The notes beneath the pieces are model-generated. The model searched no databases. It saw nothing but the letters and a program-made list of their open reading frames with translations, and was not told the DNA's origin. A program made the position numbers and the translations under genes. Below, piece by piece: positions 17,052-26,115 of a stretch of 64,000 bases of DNA. Source of the DNA: Halomarina litorea (GTDB lineage Archaea; Halobacteriota; Halobacteria; Halobacteriales; Haloarculaceae); assembly GCF_024227715.1 (NCBI RefSeq), contig NZ_CP100448.1, forward strand, positions 1,240,001 to 1,304,000. Reading direction: 5' to 3'. Every line of letters starts with the position of its first letter. Within the stretch, counting starts at the first letter, position 1.

Positions 17052-18409
17052 GGCGGGCACCCCGTGTCGTTGCCGTCGGCCTCCGCGTGGTGGCGTTGGG
17101 TGACCTTCCGCGTGTTTCCGGCGGTATCCGTGACTACGATACTGATGTCGTAGTCTCCTCCCGGAAGTATCGGTCCGGTTAGGGTCTCGGGACCTCCTGT
17201 GGCCCCTCCAGTCGCCGAATCGAGCCTAGTTCCCGACGTATCGTTGAGGTAGAGGGTGGTGGAAATCGCTCCGAGGCTGTCGTCGGGGTCCGCCGCAGTC
17301 CAGGTAACGCCGAACCGGACGTTGCTACTGTTGTTCAGGTCGTCGACGATGAACGAGGTGACCTGCGGCGTGGCCGCGGCCGCACCGAGCTCACCCGGCG
17401 CGACCCGAACCGTCGGGTCGTCGTACTCGATGGACTCGGCGTGGTAGCTGATGTTGACAGTCCCGGCGTAGAGCGCGGGCGAGACGGCGGGGTAGCCCTT
17501 CCCGAGCAGATAGTACGTCGACGGCGAACCGCAGAACGACCCGTAGTTCGCCCGGTCGACCGCGTCGGTGAACGTTCCGTTCGGGTTCGCCGTCCCGTCG
17601 ATAGTCCGGTCGACGGTCAGTTCGTACGTGCCGGTGACGGTGTCGCCGTTCGCGAAGTGGACGTCGTACGGCCCACTCACCGACTCGATGGTCGCGAGTG
17701 CATCGCAGCGGACACCGTTGACCGTCCCTTCGCCGACGTCGATGCGAAGCTCCGAGGTGGAGGTCGTCGGACAGGTGGCGAACGACGTACCGTCGTAGAC
17801 GCCGACCGTGAGCTCCGACACCGAACTGTCGTTATAGACGGCCATCCGCCAGTCACCGTCGTCGAAGTCGACGCTGAAGAACGTCTCCTCGCTCCACGTC
17901 CCGTCGTCGAGTTCGTCGCTCACCGTCGTCTCGTCGACGGAAGCCCCGCTCGTGACGGTCATCTCGAAGTCTCGGACGTGCACCGACGACGCGACGGTCC
18001 AGTCCGTAGTGTTTCCGTCGCGCGGGAGGAAATGCCCGGACGTGCGATCGACGACCCGGACACCGTGGACGACGTCACCCGTCGACGAGACCCGGAGTGA
18101 CCGGCCGTTGAACGCGGTGTAGCTGGAGGCGTTTTCCGACCACCACCGGACGTTCGTCCCGAACCTGGATTCGAGCGTGCCGTAGTCCAATGGGGACGAG
18201 CGGTCGTTCGCCCCGTCCATGACCACACCCGTCCCCTCGACTGCCGCGTGGTGGGCTTCGAGCGCATCCCTCGCACCCGAGTCCACCTCGCGGCTCGCGA
18301 CGTTCTCCGTGTAGATGGCGGTGTTCAACACCAGCGCGAGGGTGACGAGGACGACGGCGAGGCTGAGCCCCGCGACGAGGATGAGCTGGCCGCGCTCCCG
18401 TGCGCTCAC
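17048..18409 (-). CDS. Pilin-like surface protein of the pilus operon (DUF7261-like)
   Basis: This protein of about 453 residues begins with a Met (GTG codon) and the sequence VSARERGQLILVAGLSLAVV, giving one N-terminal membrane helix. A long extracellular region follows with several Cys residues and N-x-S/T sequons. Toward the C-terminus lies an immunoglobulin-like stretch (VTSFIVDDLNNSSNVRFGVT to ILPGGDYDISIVVTDTAGN). It is the largest pilin-like protein in the operon. The GTG at 18409 makes a GTGA overlap with the upstream stop; a GTG three codons earlier is also possible. It may be a tip or adhesion subunit, which is inference from size and domain layout. Confidence 0.76.
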   Translation of the reverse strand: MSARERGQLILVAGLSLAVVLVTLALVLNTAIYTENVASREVDSGARDALEAHHAAVEGTGVVMDGANDRSSPLDYGTLESRFGTNVRWWSENASSYTAFNGRSLRVSSTGDVVHGVRVVDRTSGHFLPRDGNTTDWTVASSVHVRDFEMTVTSGASVDETTVSDELDDGTWSEETFFSVDFDDGDWRMAVYNDSSVSELTVGVYDGTSFATCPTTSTSELRIDVGEGTVNGVRCDALATIESVSGPYDVHFANGDTVTGTYELTVDRTIDGTANPNGTFTDAVDRANYGSFCGSPSTYYLLGKGYPAVSPALYAGTVNISYHAESIEYDDPTVRVAPGELGAAAATPQVTSFIVDDLNNSSNVRFGVTWTAADPDDSLGAISTTLYLNDTSGTRLDSATGGATGGPETLTGPILPGGDYDISIVVTDTAGNTRKVTQRHHAEADGNDTGCPP

Positions 18410-19047
18410 TGCCGCCACACGACCACCTCCACGCGGACGACGTTGAACACCGGACTGTCGGGATTGGCGTCGAGTGCGTAGAACTCGTCGCCGGCCCCCG
18501 CGAGCGTCGTCCCGGTCGGCCGTGCGACGTCCGTCGAGTCGCCGTCCGCCTCGGGTTCGTGGAGCACGTCACCGTCGTACAGCGTCACCAGTGTCGTCGC
18601 CACCACGGCGTTGTCGCTCGGTTCCCCCTGGTACACCATGCGGAGGCGGGCGGTGTCGCCGCCAGCGGTCTGGTAGACGACGAAGACGTTGTACGCGAGG
18701 CCCTCCCCGCCGAAGGTCCGGTCGAGTAGGGCGCCGAAGCGGTTCGTCGGCGGGTCGTTCGTGTAGAACGCCTCGCCGCTCGTCTCGTGGAACCCGAACC
18801 GGCCGTCGTCCCGCCCGTCGGCCGAGTCGTTCCCGTACAGGAGCGCGGGTTTGAGCGCCCCCTCTCTGGAGGCGATTTCGAGGAGACCCTCGGCCGTCGC
18901 CTGTTGCTGGTTCTCGATGTGCTGGCTGGAGGTGCTCGCGGAGAGGGGCGTCACCGCCGTCACCTGCAAGGCGAACACGAGACTGGTCAGGAGCAGCATC
19001 GAGGTGACGACGGCCTCCAGCGTGTGTGCCTGTCCACGTCGGTCCAT
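18406..19047 (-). CDS. Pilin-like protein of the pilus operon (DUF7288-like)
   Basis: The 213-residue protein starts MDRRGQAHTLEAVVTSMLLL, which combines a basic leader with a hydrophobic helix to about residue 32, then SQHIENQQQATAEGLLEIAS, an amphipathic continuation expected for a pilin helix. The remainder is a compact extracellular domain ending VFNVVRVEVVVWRQ. The ATG at 19047 shares one base with the stop of the preceding gene (TGATG), so it was chosen over GTG codons 3-6 bases upstream. It belongs to the PilB-PilC operon, and I associate this type with DUF7288 of haloarchaea. Confidence 0.77.
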   Translation of the reverse strand: MDRRGQAHTLEAVVTSMLLLTSLVFALQVTAVTPLSASTSSQHIENQQQATAEGLLEIASREGALKPALLYGNDSADGRDDGRFGFHETSGEAFYTNDPPTNRFGALLDRTFGGEGLAYNVFVVYQTAGGDTARLRMVYQGEPSDNAVVATTLVTLYDGDVLHEPEADGDSTDVARPTGTTLAGAGDEFYALDANPDSPVFNVVRVEVVVWRQ

Positions 19048-19628
19048 CACCACACCACCACCCGGAGTCTCGCGTCGATTCCCGTTCCAACCGGGAGGTA
19101 GACTACGCGTTTCGTTACGACAGTCCCCACCGAATTAGACGGAGGTCCACCGATCCGGTAGGCCGTCCCGCTACACGACTCGGTTTCGGGGTCGAAGTCC
19201 GTCAGCTCACTCCCTGTATCACAGAGGGTTCCTTGGGTTCCGTTGCCGTCGGCATCGCCAGTTATCTCGATGGAGAGACGGAACCCCGTCCCGGCCGGCC
19301 GGCCCTCGGCTCCGACACGGGCGTTGAGGCTCACGTCGTCCTCGAATCGACAGTCGGGCGGGACGCTGTTGCTGGTGTTGCCGTCGCGTCCCTCAGCGAA
19401 GAACTCCGTCGTGCATGTCCGGTTGAGGACCCCCGGTTCAGCGGGGTCACCGAGCATCCCGTCCGCGAGCGTATCTGCCAAACGATTTGTGGCCACGGTC
19501 TCTTCCTCCAGCCCACCGGTGAACGGCTGGATCATCCCGGGAGCGAACGCGAAGACGAACGCCGTCGCGATGACGAAGACGCTCATCCCGATGGCGAAGT
19601 CGAAGGTGGTCTGTCCTTTCGTGTCCAT
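19047..19628 (-). CDS. Pilin-like protein of the pilus operon (DUF7287-like)
   Basis: The 193-residue protein starts MDTKGQTTFDFAIGMSVFVI. The hydrophobic helix runs to about residue 30, and a Lys-Gly sits just before the polar GQTTFD start, as at prepilin-peptidase sites. The exported part contains Cys residues (NRTCTTEFF, PPDCRFEDD, GTLCDTGSE, ETESCSGTA) that could form two disulfides. It comes 1 bp after pilC and is the first of five pilin-like genes. Haloarchaeal PilB/PilC operons often carry such a DUF7287 protein directly after pilC. The exact role is unknown. Confidence 0.78.
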   Translation of the reverse strand: MDTKGQTTFDFAIGMSVFVIATAFVFAFAPGMIQPFTGGLEEETVATNRLADTLADGMLGDPAEPGVLNRTCTTEFFAEGRDGNTSNSVPPDCRFEDDVSLNARVGAEGRPAGTGFRLSIEITGDADGNGTQGTLCDTGSELTDFDPETESCSGTAYRIGGPPSNSVGTVVTKRVVYLPVGTGIDARLRVVVW

Positions 19629-19629
19629 C

Positions 19630-21669
19630 TCAGATCACCAGAAACACCAGTAGCGAGAACGTCGGCAGAATGACGACGAACTTCATCCCGGACAGCAGGC
19701 TCACGTCGCGGATGTACCCCGCGATGAGCCCCGAGATGATGGCCTGGAAGGTGACGGCGTGGAAGAACAGCAGCGTCAGCAGTTCGATGTCCACGCCCTC
19801 GGTGAACCCACCGGACGACGCGCCGCCCGCGCCCCCACCGGACGCCCCGCCGGACCCACCGGAGGCCTGCGAGGCGAGGTCGGCCATCACGTCGAGGAAC
19901 TTCAGCTTCAGGATGGCCATGACGCCCAGCAGCGTCAGGAACGTCATGATGATGATGACCACCTGCATCCGCGTGCGGGACTTCCGGTCGCGGTCGATGT
20001 CGTCCTGGTTCTCGGAGGCCTGCGCGGCCGTCGAGAGGACGGCCGTGATCTGACTGGACGCCTCCTGTGCCTTCGAGATGAGCTTCACCGTCCGCGCGAG
20101 GCGGGGGATGTGGTACTTGTTGTTGAACTCCCGGAGGGCGTCCTTGAGGCCGGTGCCGTAGTTGACCTTCGCGTGGATGGTCTCGAACTCGTCGGCCAGT
20201 CGACCGCTGGAGGTGTCGGCGACGACGCGCATGGACTCGAGGAGCGTCATCCCGGTGTCGTTCGCGCTGGACAGTTTCCGGAGGTCCTCGGAGAGTTTCC
20301 CCACCACGGAGCGCCGGGTCTTGACGTTCCACTCGTAGAAGACGGCGAGGGGGAGCAGATTGACGTACAGCGGGAGGTAGATGAGGAAGAACGTCCCGCG
20401 GACGGGCGCGTCCTTCAGCCCCTCGATGGACAGCGGAGCGAACCCCGCGAGGACGGAGATGCCGACGAGGACGACGGTGGCGGGGACGGTGATGAGCAGT
20501 ACCGTCAGCGGGTGGTCCCGGAAGAAGATGTGCGGGCGCTTGAGGAGTTGGACCGTCTCGTAGTTCCCCTCGCGGCTCTTCACGCGGTCGAACACGCTGT
20601 GGGTCCCGGCGTAGCGCTCGACGAGACCGAGGCTGAACATGCCCTCAGTCGCCTCGTCGTGGCCGTCCCCCTCCTCCCGGAGGTACCCATTTCCGACCTC
20701 GTCTTGCACGACGGTGGAGACGAGAACGAGGAAGCCCGCACCCACCAGCGGGATGAGACCGTAGACCGTCCCGTACAGCAGTTGGGTCTGCGACTCGCCC
20801 ATCATGCTCATGATGACGAGGATGATGATGAGCAAGAGCGGGAACAGCGAGAGCGTCATGTACATCTCGCCGAACAGTTCGAGCGTCTCCAGGACCGTCT
20901 CCTGTTCCTGCTTGGAGGTCCGCATCTGCTTGTCCTTCTGGTCCTCGAGGAACTGGCTCATGTTCCCCCCGGAGTTGACGATGGAGAGCATGTCGGTGAG
21001 GAACTGGCTCAGCTCGTCGCTCGGCGTGACCATCGCCTGGTTGGCGATGGCCGTCCGGTAGTCCGTGTCGAAGTACTGCGTCTCGAGGATGATTGCCTGG
21101 AACTCCTTCGCCACCTCGCCGTACGTGTCGTCGGCCGCCGCGATGGCCTCCAGAATCTCCAGTTGGTTCAGCCCGCCCACCGAGAGGGCGTACATGAACG
21201 ACACCGAGTCCGACAGCAGGACGTTTATCTCGCGTTTCCGTTCGCCGGCCTTCATGTACGGGACCATCACGATCGTCCCGAACCCGAGGCCGAAGCCGAT
21301 GGCCCCGAAGACGATTCCGCCGATGATGATGAGCGCGGGCACCTTGATGGCCTGCACCAGCGCGAGCGTCTCGCCCTGCAGGGGGAGGCCGAGGATGCTC
21401 GGCGTCCCCTGGACGAACAGTTCGAACACGAGGTAGACCAGCACCGTCCCGACCAGCCAGAGGACGAAGCCGGCGAGGACGCCGACCGCGAGCGCCCGCG
21501 CGAGGTACAGCTCGACGGTCTGTGGCATCCGCGCCGCGGCGAGTTTGCGTTCGAGCGAGTCGACGAAGTCGCCGTCCTCGTCGAACAGCATCGCGGAGAG
21601 GGGGACGAACGCGTCGCCGAACGCACCGGAACTGACCTGTTCTGCGCCCGACCCGGACCCGAGGCTCAT
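19630..21669 (-). CDS. Type IV pilus assembly membrane protein, PilC/TadC family
   Basis: The 679-residue polytopic protein has two T2SSF-type domains, each a cytoplasmic helical part followed by transmembrane helices. The first domain includes SDSVSFMYALSVGGLNQLEI and the second KLSEDLRKLSSANDTGMTLL. Membrane segments are seen at about 60-90, 105-135, 275-330 and 400-450 and at the C-terminus. A Gly/Ser-rich loop lies near residue 600. PilC-type proteins anchor the assembly ATPase and the growing pilus in the membrane. It overlaps the ATPase gene by 4 nt (ATGA) and is followed by pilin-like genes. Haloarchaea hold several such pairs; which one this is cannot be told here. Confidence 0.9.
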   Translation of the reverse strand: MSLGSGSGAEQVSSGAFGDAFVPLSAMLFDEDGDFVDSLERKLAAARMPQTVELYLARALAVGVLAGFVLWLVGTVLVYLVFELFVQGTPSILGLPLQGETLALVQAIKVPALIIIGGIVFGAIGFGLGFGTIVMVPYMKAGERKREINVLLSDSVSFMYALSVGGLNQLEILEAIAAADDTYGEVAKEFQAIILETQYFDTDYRTAIANQAMVTPSDELSQFLTDMLSIVNSGGNMSQFLEDQKDKQMRTSKQEQETVLETLELFGEMYMTLSLFPLLLIIILVIMSMMGESQTQLLYGTVYGLIPLVGAGFLVLVSTVVQDEVGNGYLREEGDGHDEATEGMFSLGLVERYAGTHSVFDRVKSREGNYETVQLLKRPHIFFRDHPLTVLLITVPATVVLVGISVLAGFAPLSIEGLKDAPVRGTFFLIYLPLYVNLLPLAVFYEWNVKTRRSVVGKLSEDLRKLSSANDTGMTLLESMRVVADTSSGRLADEFETIHAKVNYGTGLKDALREFNNKYHIPRLARTVKLISKAQEASSQITAVLSTAAQASENQDDIDRDRKSRTRMQVVIIIMTFLTLLGVMAILKLKFLDVMADLASQASGGSGGASGGGAGGASSGGFTEGVDIELLTLLFFHAVTFQAIISGLIAGYIRDVSLLSGMKFVVILPTFSLLVFLVI

Positions 21670-23987
21670 TGCCCCCCACCTTTCGGTCGGAAGCCGCCGA
21701 ACTCGTCGTCGTCCTCGGTCTCGGGCATCGCGAGCGCTTCGGCGAGGGTGTCACGCTCTGTCTCGCGGTACTCGGCGAGGAGGTGGTCGGCGTCCGCGAG
21801 GAGTTCCTCGACGGCCCCCAGCATCTCCTCGTTCGGGTCCGGTCGGGGGACCATCTCCTCCTTCTCGGGGTCGATGTCGATCTCGACGGACTCCATCTCG
21901 CGGAGGTCCTCCAGACTCTGTTCGAGGTCGTCGTCCGCGATGAGACCGAGGATGGTGTCCTGGTCGTTGATGAACGCCTGCAGGGTCGCGGCGACCTGCG
22001 TGTACGTGTTCAGGTTGTTGCGGATGAGGTACGCGAGGACGACCCGCCGCTTGAGCAGTTCCCGGTCGAGTTTCTCCCGGTTCCACCCGCGGTCGAACAT
22101 GATCTCCTCGATGGTGTTCGACTGGCCCATCTCGAGGTACTCGTCGGTCTCGGCCTGCCACTGGTAGACGTCCTGAACGTTGATCTCGTCGTTCTCGGGG
22201 TCGTACCGGTTGATCTCGGTAAGCGACTTGTTCCGGCGGACCTTGTTCCCGCCCACCCGCGTGGAGGTCTGGACGGAGACGAGGTCGAGGGCGGTGAACA
22301 TCGTCTTCGAGACCATGATGGGTTCGGTCGTGAACCGCTTGATGACCTCCCCCACCGAGTCGGCGTGGAACGTCGTCAGCGTGGTGTGGCCCGTACTCAT
22401 GACCTGGAAGAGGGTCCGCCCCTCTTCCCCGCGAATCTCGCCCATCACGATGTACTCGGGTCGCTGCCGGAGCGCCGCTTCGAGGAGGTCGAACTCGTCG
22501 ACGTCGCCCTTCCCGTCGTCGGAGAAGGAGGGACGGGTCACCGAGGCGATCCAGTTGCGCTGGGGAAGTTCGACCTCGCGGGTGTCCTCGATGGAGACGA
22601 TCTTCGACTTCGAGGGGATGAACAGCGAGACGGCGTTGAGCGAGGTGGTCTTCCCCGAGGCCGTCCCGCCCGCGAAGATGAGCGACTTGTTGTTCTCGAT
22701 GCAGAGCCAGAGGTACGCCATCTCGTCGAGCGAGAACGTGTTCCAGTTGATGAGGTCGATGGGCGTGAACGGGACGTCCTTGAACTGCCGGATGGTGTAG
22801 TTCGTCCCGTGGTCCGAGACCTCCTTGCCGAGGGTGAGTTGCGCGCGGGAGCCGTCCGGGAGGGTACAGTCGACCTGCGGGGAGCGCTTGGAGATGCCCT
22901 TGCCCGAGCGCTGGGCCATCTTGACGACGAAGTCGTCGAGGTCCGTCTCGCCGTGGTAGACGTTCGAGATGATCTGTTCGTGGTCGGTGTGGTAGACGAA
23001 CACCGGTGAGTGGTAGCCGTCACACGAGACGTCCTCCACGTTGATGTCGTGTTTGATGGGGTCGATGCGCTCGTAGCCCACGAAGTCCCGCTTGAGGAGG
23101 TAGAGGAGCTTCTCGAGTTGGTACTCCGTGAGCGTCGGCGAGTCCTCCTCGAGGAGGGCGGGTTCGGGACGCGCGGCGATGCCGTCCAGCTGTCCCGTGT
23201 GTTCGACGTGTTCCGTCTCGAAGCCGAACAGCGCCTTCAACTGGCCGACGACGCCACCCTCGGCCGACTCGCCGGGGGCCGTGTCCGTCAGCACCGACGC
23301 GTCGCCCTCGAAGAGGTCGTAGCGGTCCAGCAGGCGCTTCGTCTCGCGTTCGATGACGTCCGAGCGGGCGTCGATTCCGCCGTGGACGATGACGTCGTCG
23401 TCGGAGTACTTGATGGCGGTCTTGAGCTTCCCCGACAGGAACTGTCGGAGGTCCGCCTCGATGTCCGTCAGGTACGGTTCGACGACGTAGTACTTCTGTT
23501 CGTTCTCCTTCTCGGAGTGGAAGATGACGACGAACGCGTGGGGTTTGTTCACCCAGTAGCGGTCCACCTCGACGAAGTGAGACTTCTTCTCCTGGGGGAC
23601 GGCCTTCTCGAGGTCGTAGCGGTTGGCGACGGTGGTGTGACCCTCGACGGTCGAGAAGAAGGCGTCCTCGTCGCGGTCCTCGTCCACCCGCACCGTCCGC
23701 TCCTCGAAGACGTCGGCGAGGACGTCCGCGGCGTCGCCGCCGCCCGCGAATCGCCCCTCCAGGTCGTCGGGGTCGAACCCGAGGGCGTCCGCCTCGTCGA
23801 AGGGGACGACCTCCCCTTCGTCGTCTCGGGGCGGTTGGCCCTCCTCGTCGTAGTAGTACTCCCGCTTGTAGTCCTCCCACGTGTACTCGCCGACGGTGAC
23901 GTCCGGTGCATCCGGGTCGTCGGTACTCCCGGGTGCCTGCTCTCCGGCCTCCTCCCCTCGGCTCGGCAGAGCATCTCGAATAGCCAT
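21666..23987 (-). CDS. Type IV pilus assembly ATPase, PilB/TadA family
   Basis: The 773-residue secretion ATPase powers pilus assembly. It has a long N-terminal part of about 330 residues with the haloarchaeal DVTVGEYTWEDYKREYYYDE segment. The ATPase core shows Walker A (FAGGTASGKTTSLN, around residue 440), an Asp box (IVSIEDTREVELPQRNWI), a Walker B-like MGEIRGEEGRTLFQVMSTGH and the following His box (HTTLTTFHADS). The C-terminal 150 residues are acidic and probably disordered. It is the first gene of a seven-gene operon whose members overlap by 1-8 nt or abut. The promoter lies in the 78-bp gap upstream, where CTTTTTGAAGG is the only A/T-rich run. Confidence 0.93.
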   Translation of the reverse strand: MAIRDALPSRGEEAGEQAPGSTDDPDAPDVTVGEYTWEDYKREYYYDEEGQPPRDDEGEVVPFDEADALGFDPDDLEGRFAGGGDAADVLADVFEERTVRVDEDRDEDAFFSTVEGHTTVANRYDLEKAVPQEKKSHFVEVDRYWVNKPHAFVVIFHSEKENEQKYYVVEPYLTDIEADLRQFLSGKLKTAIKYSDDDVIVHGGIDARSDVIERETKRLLDRYDLFEGDASVLTDTAPGESAEGGVVGQLKALFGFETEHVEHTGQLDGIAARPEPALLEEDSPTLTEYQLEKLLYLLKRDFVGYERIDPIKHDINVEDVSCDGYHSPVFVYHTDHEQIISNVYHGETDLDDFVVKMAQRSGKGISKRSPQVDCTLPDGSRAQLTLGKEVSDHGTNYTIRQFKDVPFTPIDLINWNTFSLDEMAYLWLCIENNKSLIFAGGTASGKTTSLNAVSLFIPSKSKIVSIEDTREVELPQRNWIASVTRPSFSDDGKGDVDEFDLLEAALRQRPEYIVMGEIRGEEGRTLFQVMSTGHTTLTTFHADSVGEVIKRFTTEPIMVSKTMFTALDLVSVQTSTRVGGNKVRRNKSLTEINRYDPENDEINVQDVYQWQAETDEYLEMGQSNTIEEIMFDRGWNREKLDRELLKRRVVLAYLIRNNLNTYTQVAATLQAFINDQDTILGLIADDDLEQSLEDLREMESVEIDIDPEKEEMVPRPDPNEEMLGAVEELLADADHLLAEYRETERDTLAEALAMPETEDDDEFGGFRPKGGGQ

Positions 23988-24065
23988 GAAATTGGATAGT
24001 TCTTCCCTTCAAAAAGGTTTGCGTCTACGTAACAAAACGGCGGCGCGAGTCGCCGGGCGCGTCGC

Positions 24066-25211
24066 TCAGTGCAGGAACGCCTCTAACCGGTCCATCGCCT
24101 CTCTGAGGTCGTCTAGGCCCGTTGCGTAGGACGCCCGGAGGTGCCCCGTGCCGCCCGCGCCGAAGGCGCTTCCGGGGACCATCGCCACCCCCTGTTCGTC
24201 GAGGAGGGCCTCGGCGAACTCGCCGGCGTCGTCCCACGGTGACTCGGGGAAGACGTAGAACGCCCCGGTCGCCTCGAAGCAGTCGATGCCCATCTCCTCG
24301 AATCGGGAGAGGACGAACCGGCGCCGGCGGTCGTACTGCGAGCGCATCGAGACCACGTCGTCCTCGCACTCCCGCAGGGCGGTGAGCGCGGCGAACTGCG
24401 CGGTGGTCGGGGCCGAGAGCATCGTGTACTGGTGGACGCGGTTCATCGCGCCGATGGCGTCCGCCGGGCCGAGGGCGTAGCCCAGCCTGAGGCCGGTCAT
24501 CGCGTAGGCCTTCGAGAAGCCGTTGAACACCACCGTCCGCTCGCGCATCCCCGGCAGGGTGGCGATGGAGGTGTGCTCGCCCTCGTAGGTGAGTTCCGAG
24601 TATATCTCGTCGGAGAGCACCGTCAGGTCGTGCTCGCGGGCGAAGTCGGCGACCGCCTCCAGTTCACCCCCGTTCATCGTCGCCCCCGTCGGGTTGTTGG
24701 GGTAACAGAGGACGAGCATCTCGGCGTCGGCCGCGCCCGAGGCTTCGAGGATCTCGGGGGTGAGCGCGAAGTCGTCCTCGACGCGGGTGGGAACCGGGAG
24801 GGGGTCGCCGCCGGCGAACTGGACGCTCGGGACGTACGAGACGTACGACGGCTGGGCGATGGCGACGGTGTCACCGGGGTCGACGAGCGCACGGAATGCG
24901 AGGTCGATGGCTTCGCTCGCACCCGCCGTGACGACGATTTCGTCGTCGGGATCGTACGCGAGGTCGTAGCGGGTGACGTAGTCCGCTATCTCCTCGCGGA
25001 GGTCCCGGCGTCCCCGGTTGGCGGTGTAGGAGGTGCGCCCGCGTTCGAGCGAGTCGATGGCGGCCTCGCGGGCGCGCCACGGCGCGGAGAAGTCCGGTTC
25101 GCCGACGCCCAGCGAGATGACGTCGTCCAGTTCCTCGGCGAGTTCGAAGAACCGACGGATGCCCGACGGGGGAACCGAGGCGACGCGCTCGGAGACGGTG
25201 AACCTGCTCAT
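24066..25211 (-). CDS. Class I PLP-dependent aminotransferase
   Basis: The 381-residue protein has the fold type I aminotransferase motifs: VTAGASEAIDLAFRALVDPG, YPNNPTGATM (residues 170-179), SDEIYSELTYEG (D201, Y204) and NGFSKAYAMTGLRLGY with the PLP lysine K234. These place it with aspartate/aromatic aminotransferases of the AspC-like archaeal group; the amino-acid substrate cannot be told. The frame continues upstream, but the ATG at 25211 fits the family and overlaps the Lrp-like gene stop by 4 nt (ATGA), so regulator and enzyme are co-translated. The Lrp neighbour suggests control by an amino acid. Confidence 0.92.
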   Translation of the reverse strand: MSRFTVSERVASVPPSGIRRFFELAEELDDVISLGVGEPDFSAPWRAREAAIDSLERGRTSYTANRGRRDLREEIADYVTRYDLAYDPDDEIVVTAGASEAIDLAFRALVDPGDTVAIAQPSYVSYVPSVQFAGGDPLPVPTRVEDDFALTPEILEASGAADAEMLVLCYPNNPTGATMNGGELEAVADFAREHDLTVLSDEIYSELTYEGEHTSIATLPGMRERTVVFNGFSKAYAMTGLRLGYALGPADAIGAMNRVHQYTMLSAPTTAQFAALTALRECEDDVVSMRSQYDRRRRFVLSRFEEMGIDCFEATGAFYVFPESPWDDAGEFAEALLDEQGVAMVPGSAFGAGGTGHLRASYATGLDDLREAMDRLEAFLH

Positions 25212-25696
25212 GGCGTGACCGACAGGCGGTCGTCGTCCCCGCCGTCGTCGAACTGGAGGCCGCCGTCCTTGTACGTGTCCATGATGAAGTGCGTCACCGT
25301 CTGGGTGACCTCGGGGACCGGCGCGACCTGCTCGCTGACGAACCGCGAGAGCGCGCCCAGCGAGTCCGCCTCGACCTCCAGCGCGAAGTCGTAGTCGCCG
25401 CTGACGAGGCGGAGCGAACGGACCTCGTCGAACTTCGCGAGTCGGCGGGCGATGTCGTCGTAACTCGTCTCGCGGTCGAGGGTCACGTTGCACTCGAGGA
25501 AGGCCCGCACCGTCCCGTCGTCCAGCCGGTCGGGGTCGACGACCGCCTGGTAGCCCCGGACGACGCCCGCCGCTTCCAGTTCCTCGATTGCCGCCTCCAC
25601 GGCGTCCTCGTCGGTGCCGAGCAAGCGTGCGAGGTCCGCGGTCGTGTAGCGGGCGTTCTCGCGGAGCAGTTCGAGGAGGTCGCGTCGGTCGTCCAT
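25208..25696 (-). CDS. Lrp/AsnC-family transcriptional regulator
   Basis: The 162-residue protein has an N-terminal winged helix (DDRRDLLELLRENARYTTAD, then DEDAVEAAIEELEAAGVVRG) and a C-terminal RAM-like effector domain with the LVSGDYDFALEVEADSLGAL segment. Family members bind amino acids and control metabolic genes. It is the first gene of a two-gene operon with the aminotransferase, overlapping by 4 nt, which makes that enzyme the likely target. The tail after about residue 145 is acidic. A TATA-like GAGCTATTAACC (about 25793-25804, minus strand) lies roughly 100 bp upstream. It is distinct from the LrpA1-like protein at 39439. Confidence 0.92.
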   Translation of the reverse strand: MDDRRDLLELLRENARYTTADLARLLGTDEDAVEAAIEELEAAGVVRGYQAVVDPDRLDDGTVRAFLECNVTLDRETSYDDIARRLAKFDEVRSLRLVSGDYDFALEVEADSLGALSRFVSEQVAPVPEVTQTVTHFIMDTYKDGGLQFDDGGDDDRLSVTP

Positions 25697-25835
25697 GCTC
25701 CGACACGGAGCGACCGCGTGAAAAAGGCTTCCGACCCGTCAGTGATTGTAGCAACCCACACGGTCCCGACGCGAGCGCTGGTTGCCACACGTCGGTTAAT
25801 AGCTCGCTACTCTGGACGTGTGTATCGGTAGCTCG

Positions 25836-25855
25836 CCAGTAACTTTACGTACTGG
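25836..25855. promoter_or_regulatory. Inverted repeat around a TATA-like box of the small gene at 25881
   Basis: CCAGTA-ACTTTACG-TACTGG is a perfect 6-bp inverted repeat with an 8-bp spacer. The spacer contains a TATA-like CTTTACG about 30 bp before the ATG at 25881. A protein bound here would cover the promoter, so the site is a candidate autoregulatory operator for the helix-rich protein encoded next to it. The divergent Lrp gene begins 140 bp away and is less likely to be the target. Confidence 0.4.
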
Positions 25856-25880
25856 TGTGCTGTAGCCGTACGAGTACACG

Positions 25881-26048
25881 ATGACCAGACACGCCGTCGA
25901 CACCGCGCGCGCACTCTACCTCGCCGGGACCCTCACGCTCGAACAGGCGGCCGGCTACGCCGGCTGTACCCCGGAACGGCTCGCGGAGCGCCTCCACCTC
26001 CCCGACCCCTCCATCGACCTTCCAGACGCGACCGTTTCGGCAAGGTAG
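25881..26048 (+). CDS. Small protein, UPF0175/DUF7317-like, copy 1
   Basis: This 55-residue protein starts MTRHAVDTARALYLAGTLTL and continues with EQAAGYAGCTPERLAERLH. The pattern, a helix, then LTLEQAA-x-YAG, then a recognition-like helix, resembles the UPF0175 antitoxin-like helix-turn-helix; I associate these haloarchaeal proteins with DUF7317. Its neighbour at 26116 is a clear paralogue with the same start, so this is a tandem duplication. The C-terminus differs and is shorter. A TATA-like box inside a 20-bp inverted repeat lies at 25836-25855. No toxin gene is beside it, so a toxin-antitoxin role is not supported. Confidence 0.7.
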   Translation: MTRHAVDTARALYLAGTLTLEQAAGYAGCTPERLAERLHLPDPSIDLPDATVSAR

Positions 26049-26080
26049 TATAAGGTGATGGGTTGATGTATTATCTCACG

Positions 26081-26094
26081 ATATACTTATAGGC
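26081..26094 (+). promoter_or_regulatory. TATA box of the small gene at 26116
   Basis: ATATACTTATAGG lies about 26 bp before the ATG at 26116, the distance expected between TATA box and transcription start in archaea. The transcript would therefore be leaderless or nearly so. The region between the two small paralogues (26049-26115) holds nothing else. Confidence 0.6.
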
Positions 26095-26115
26095 CATAGG
26101 GACAACAGACCAACC

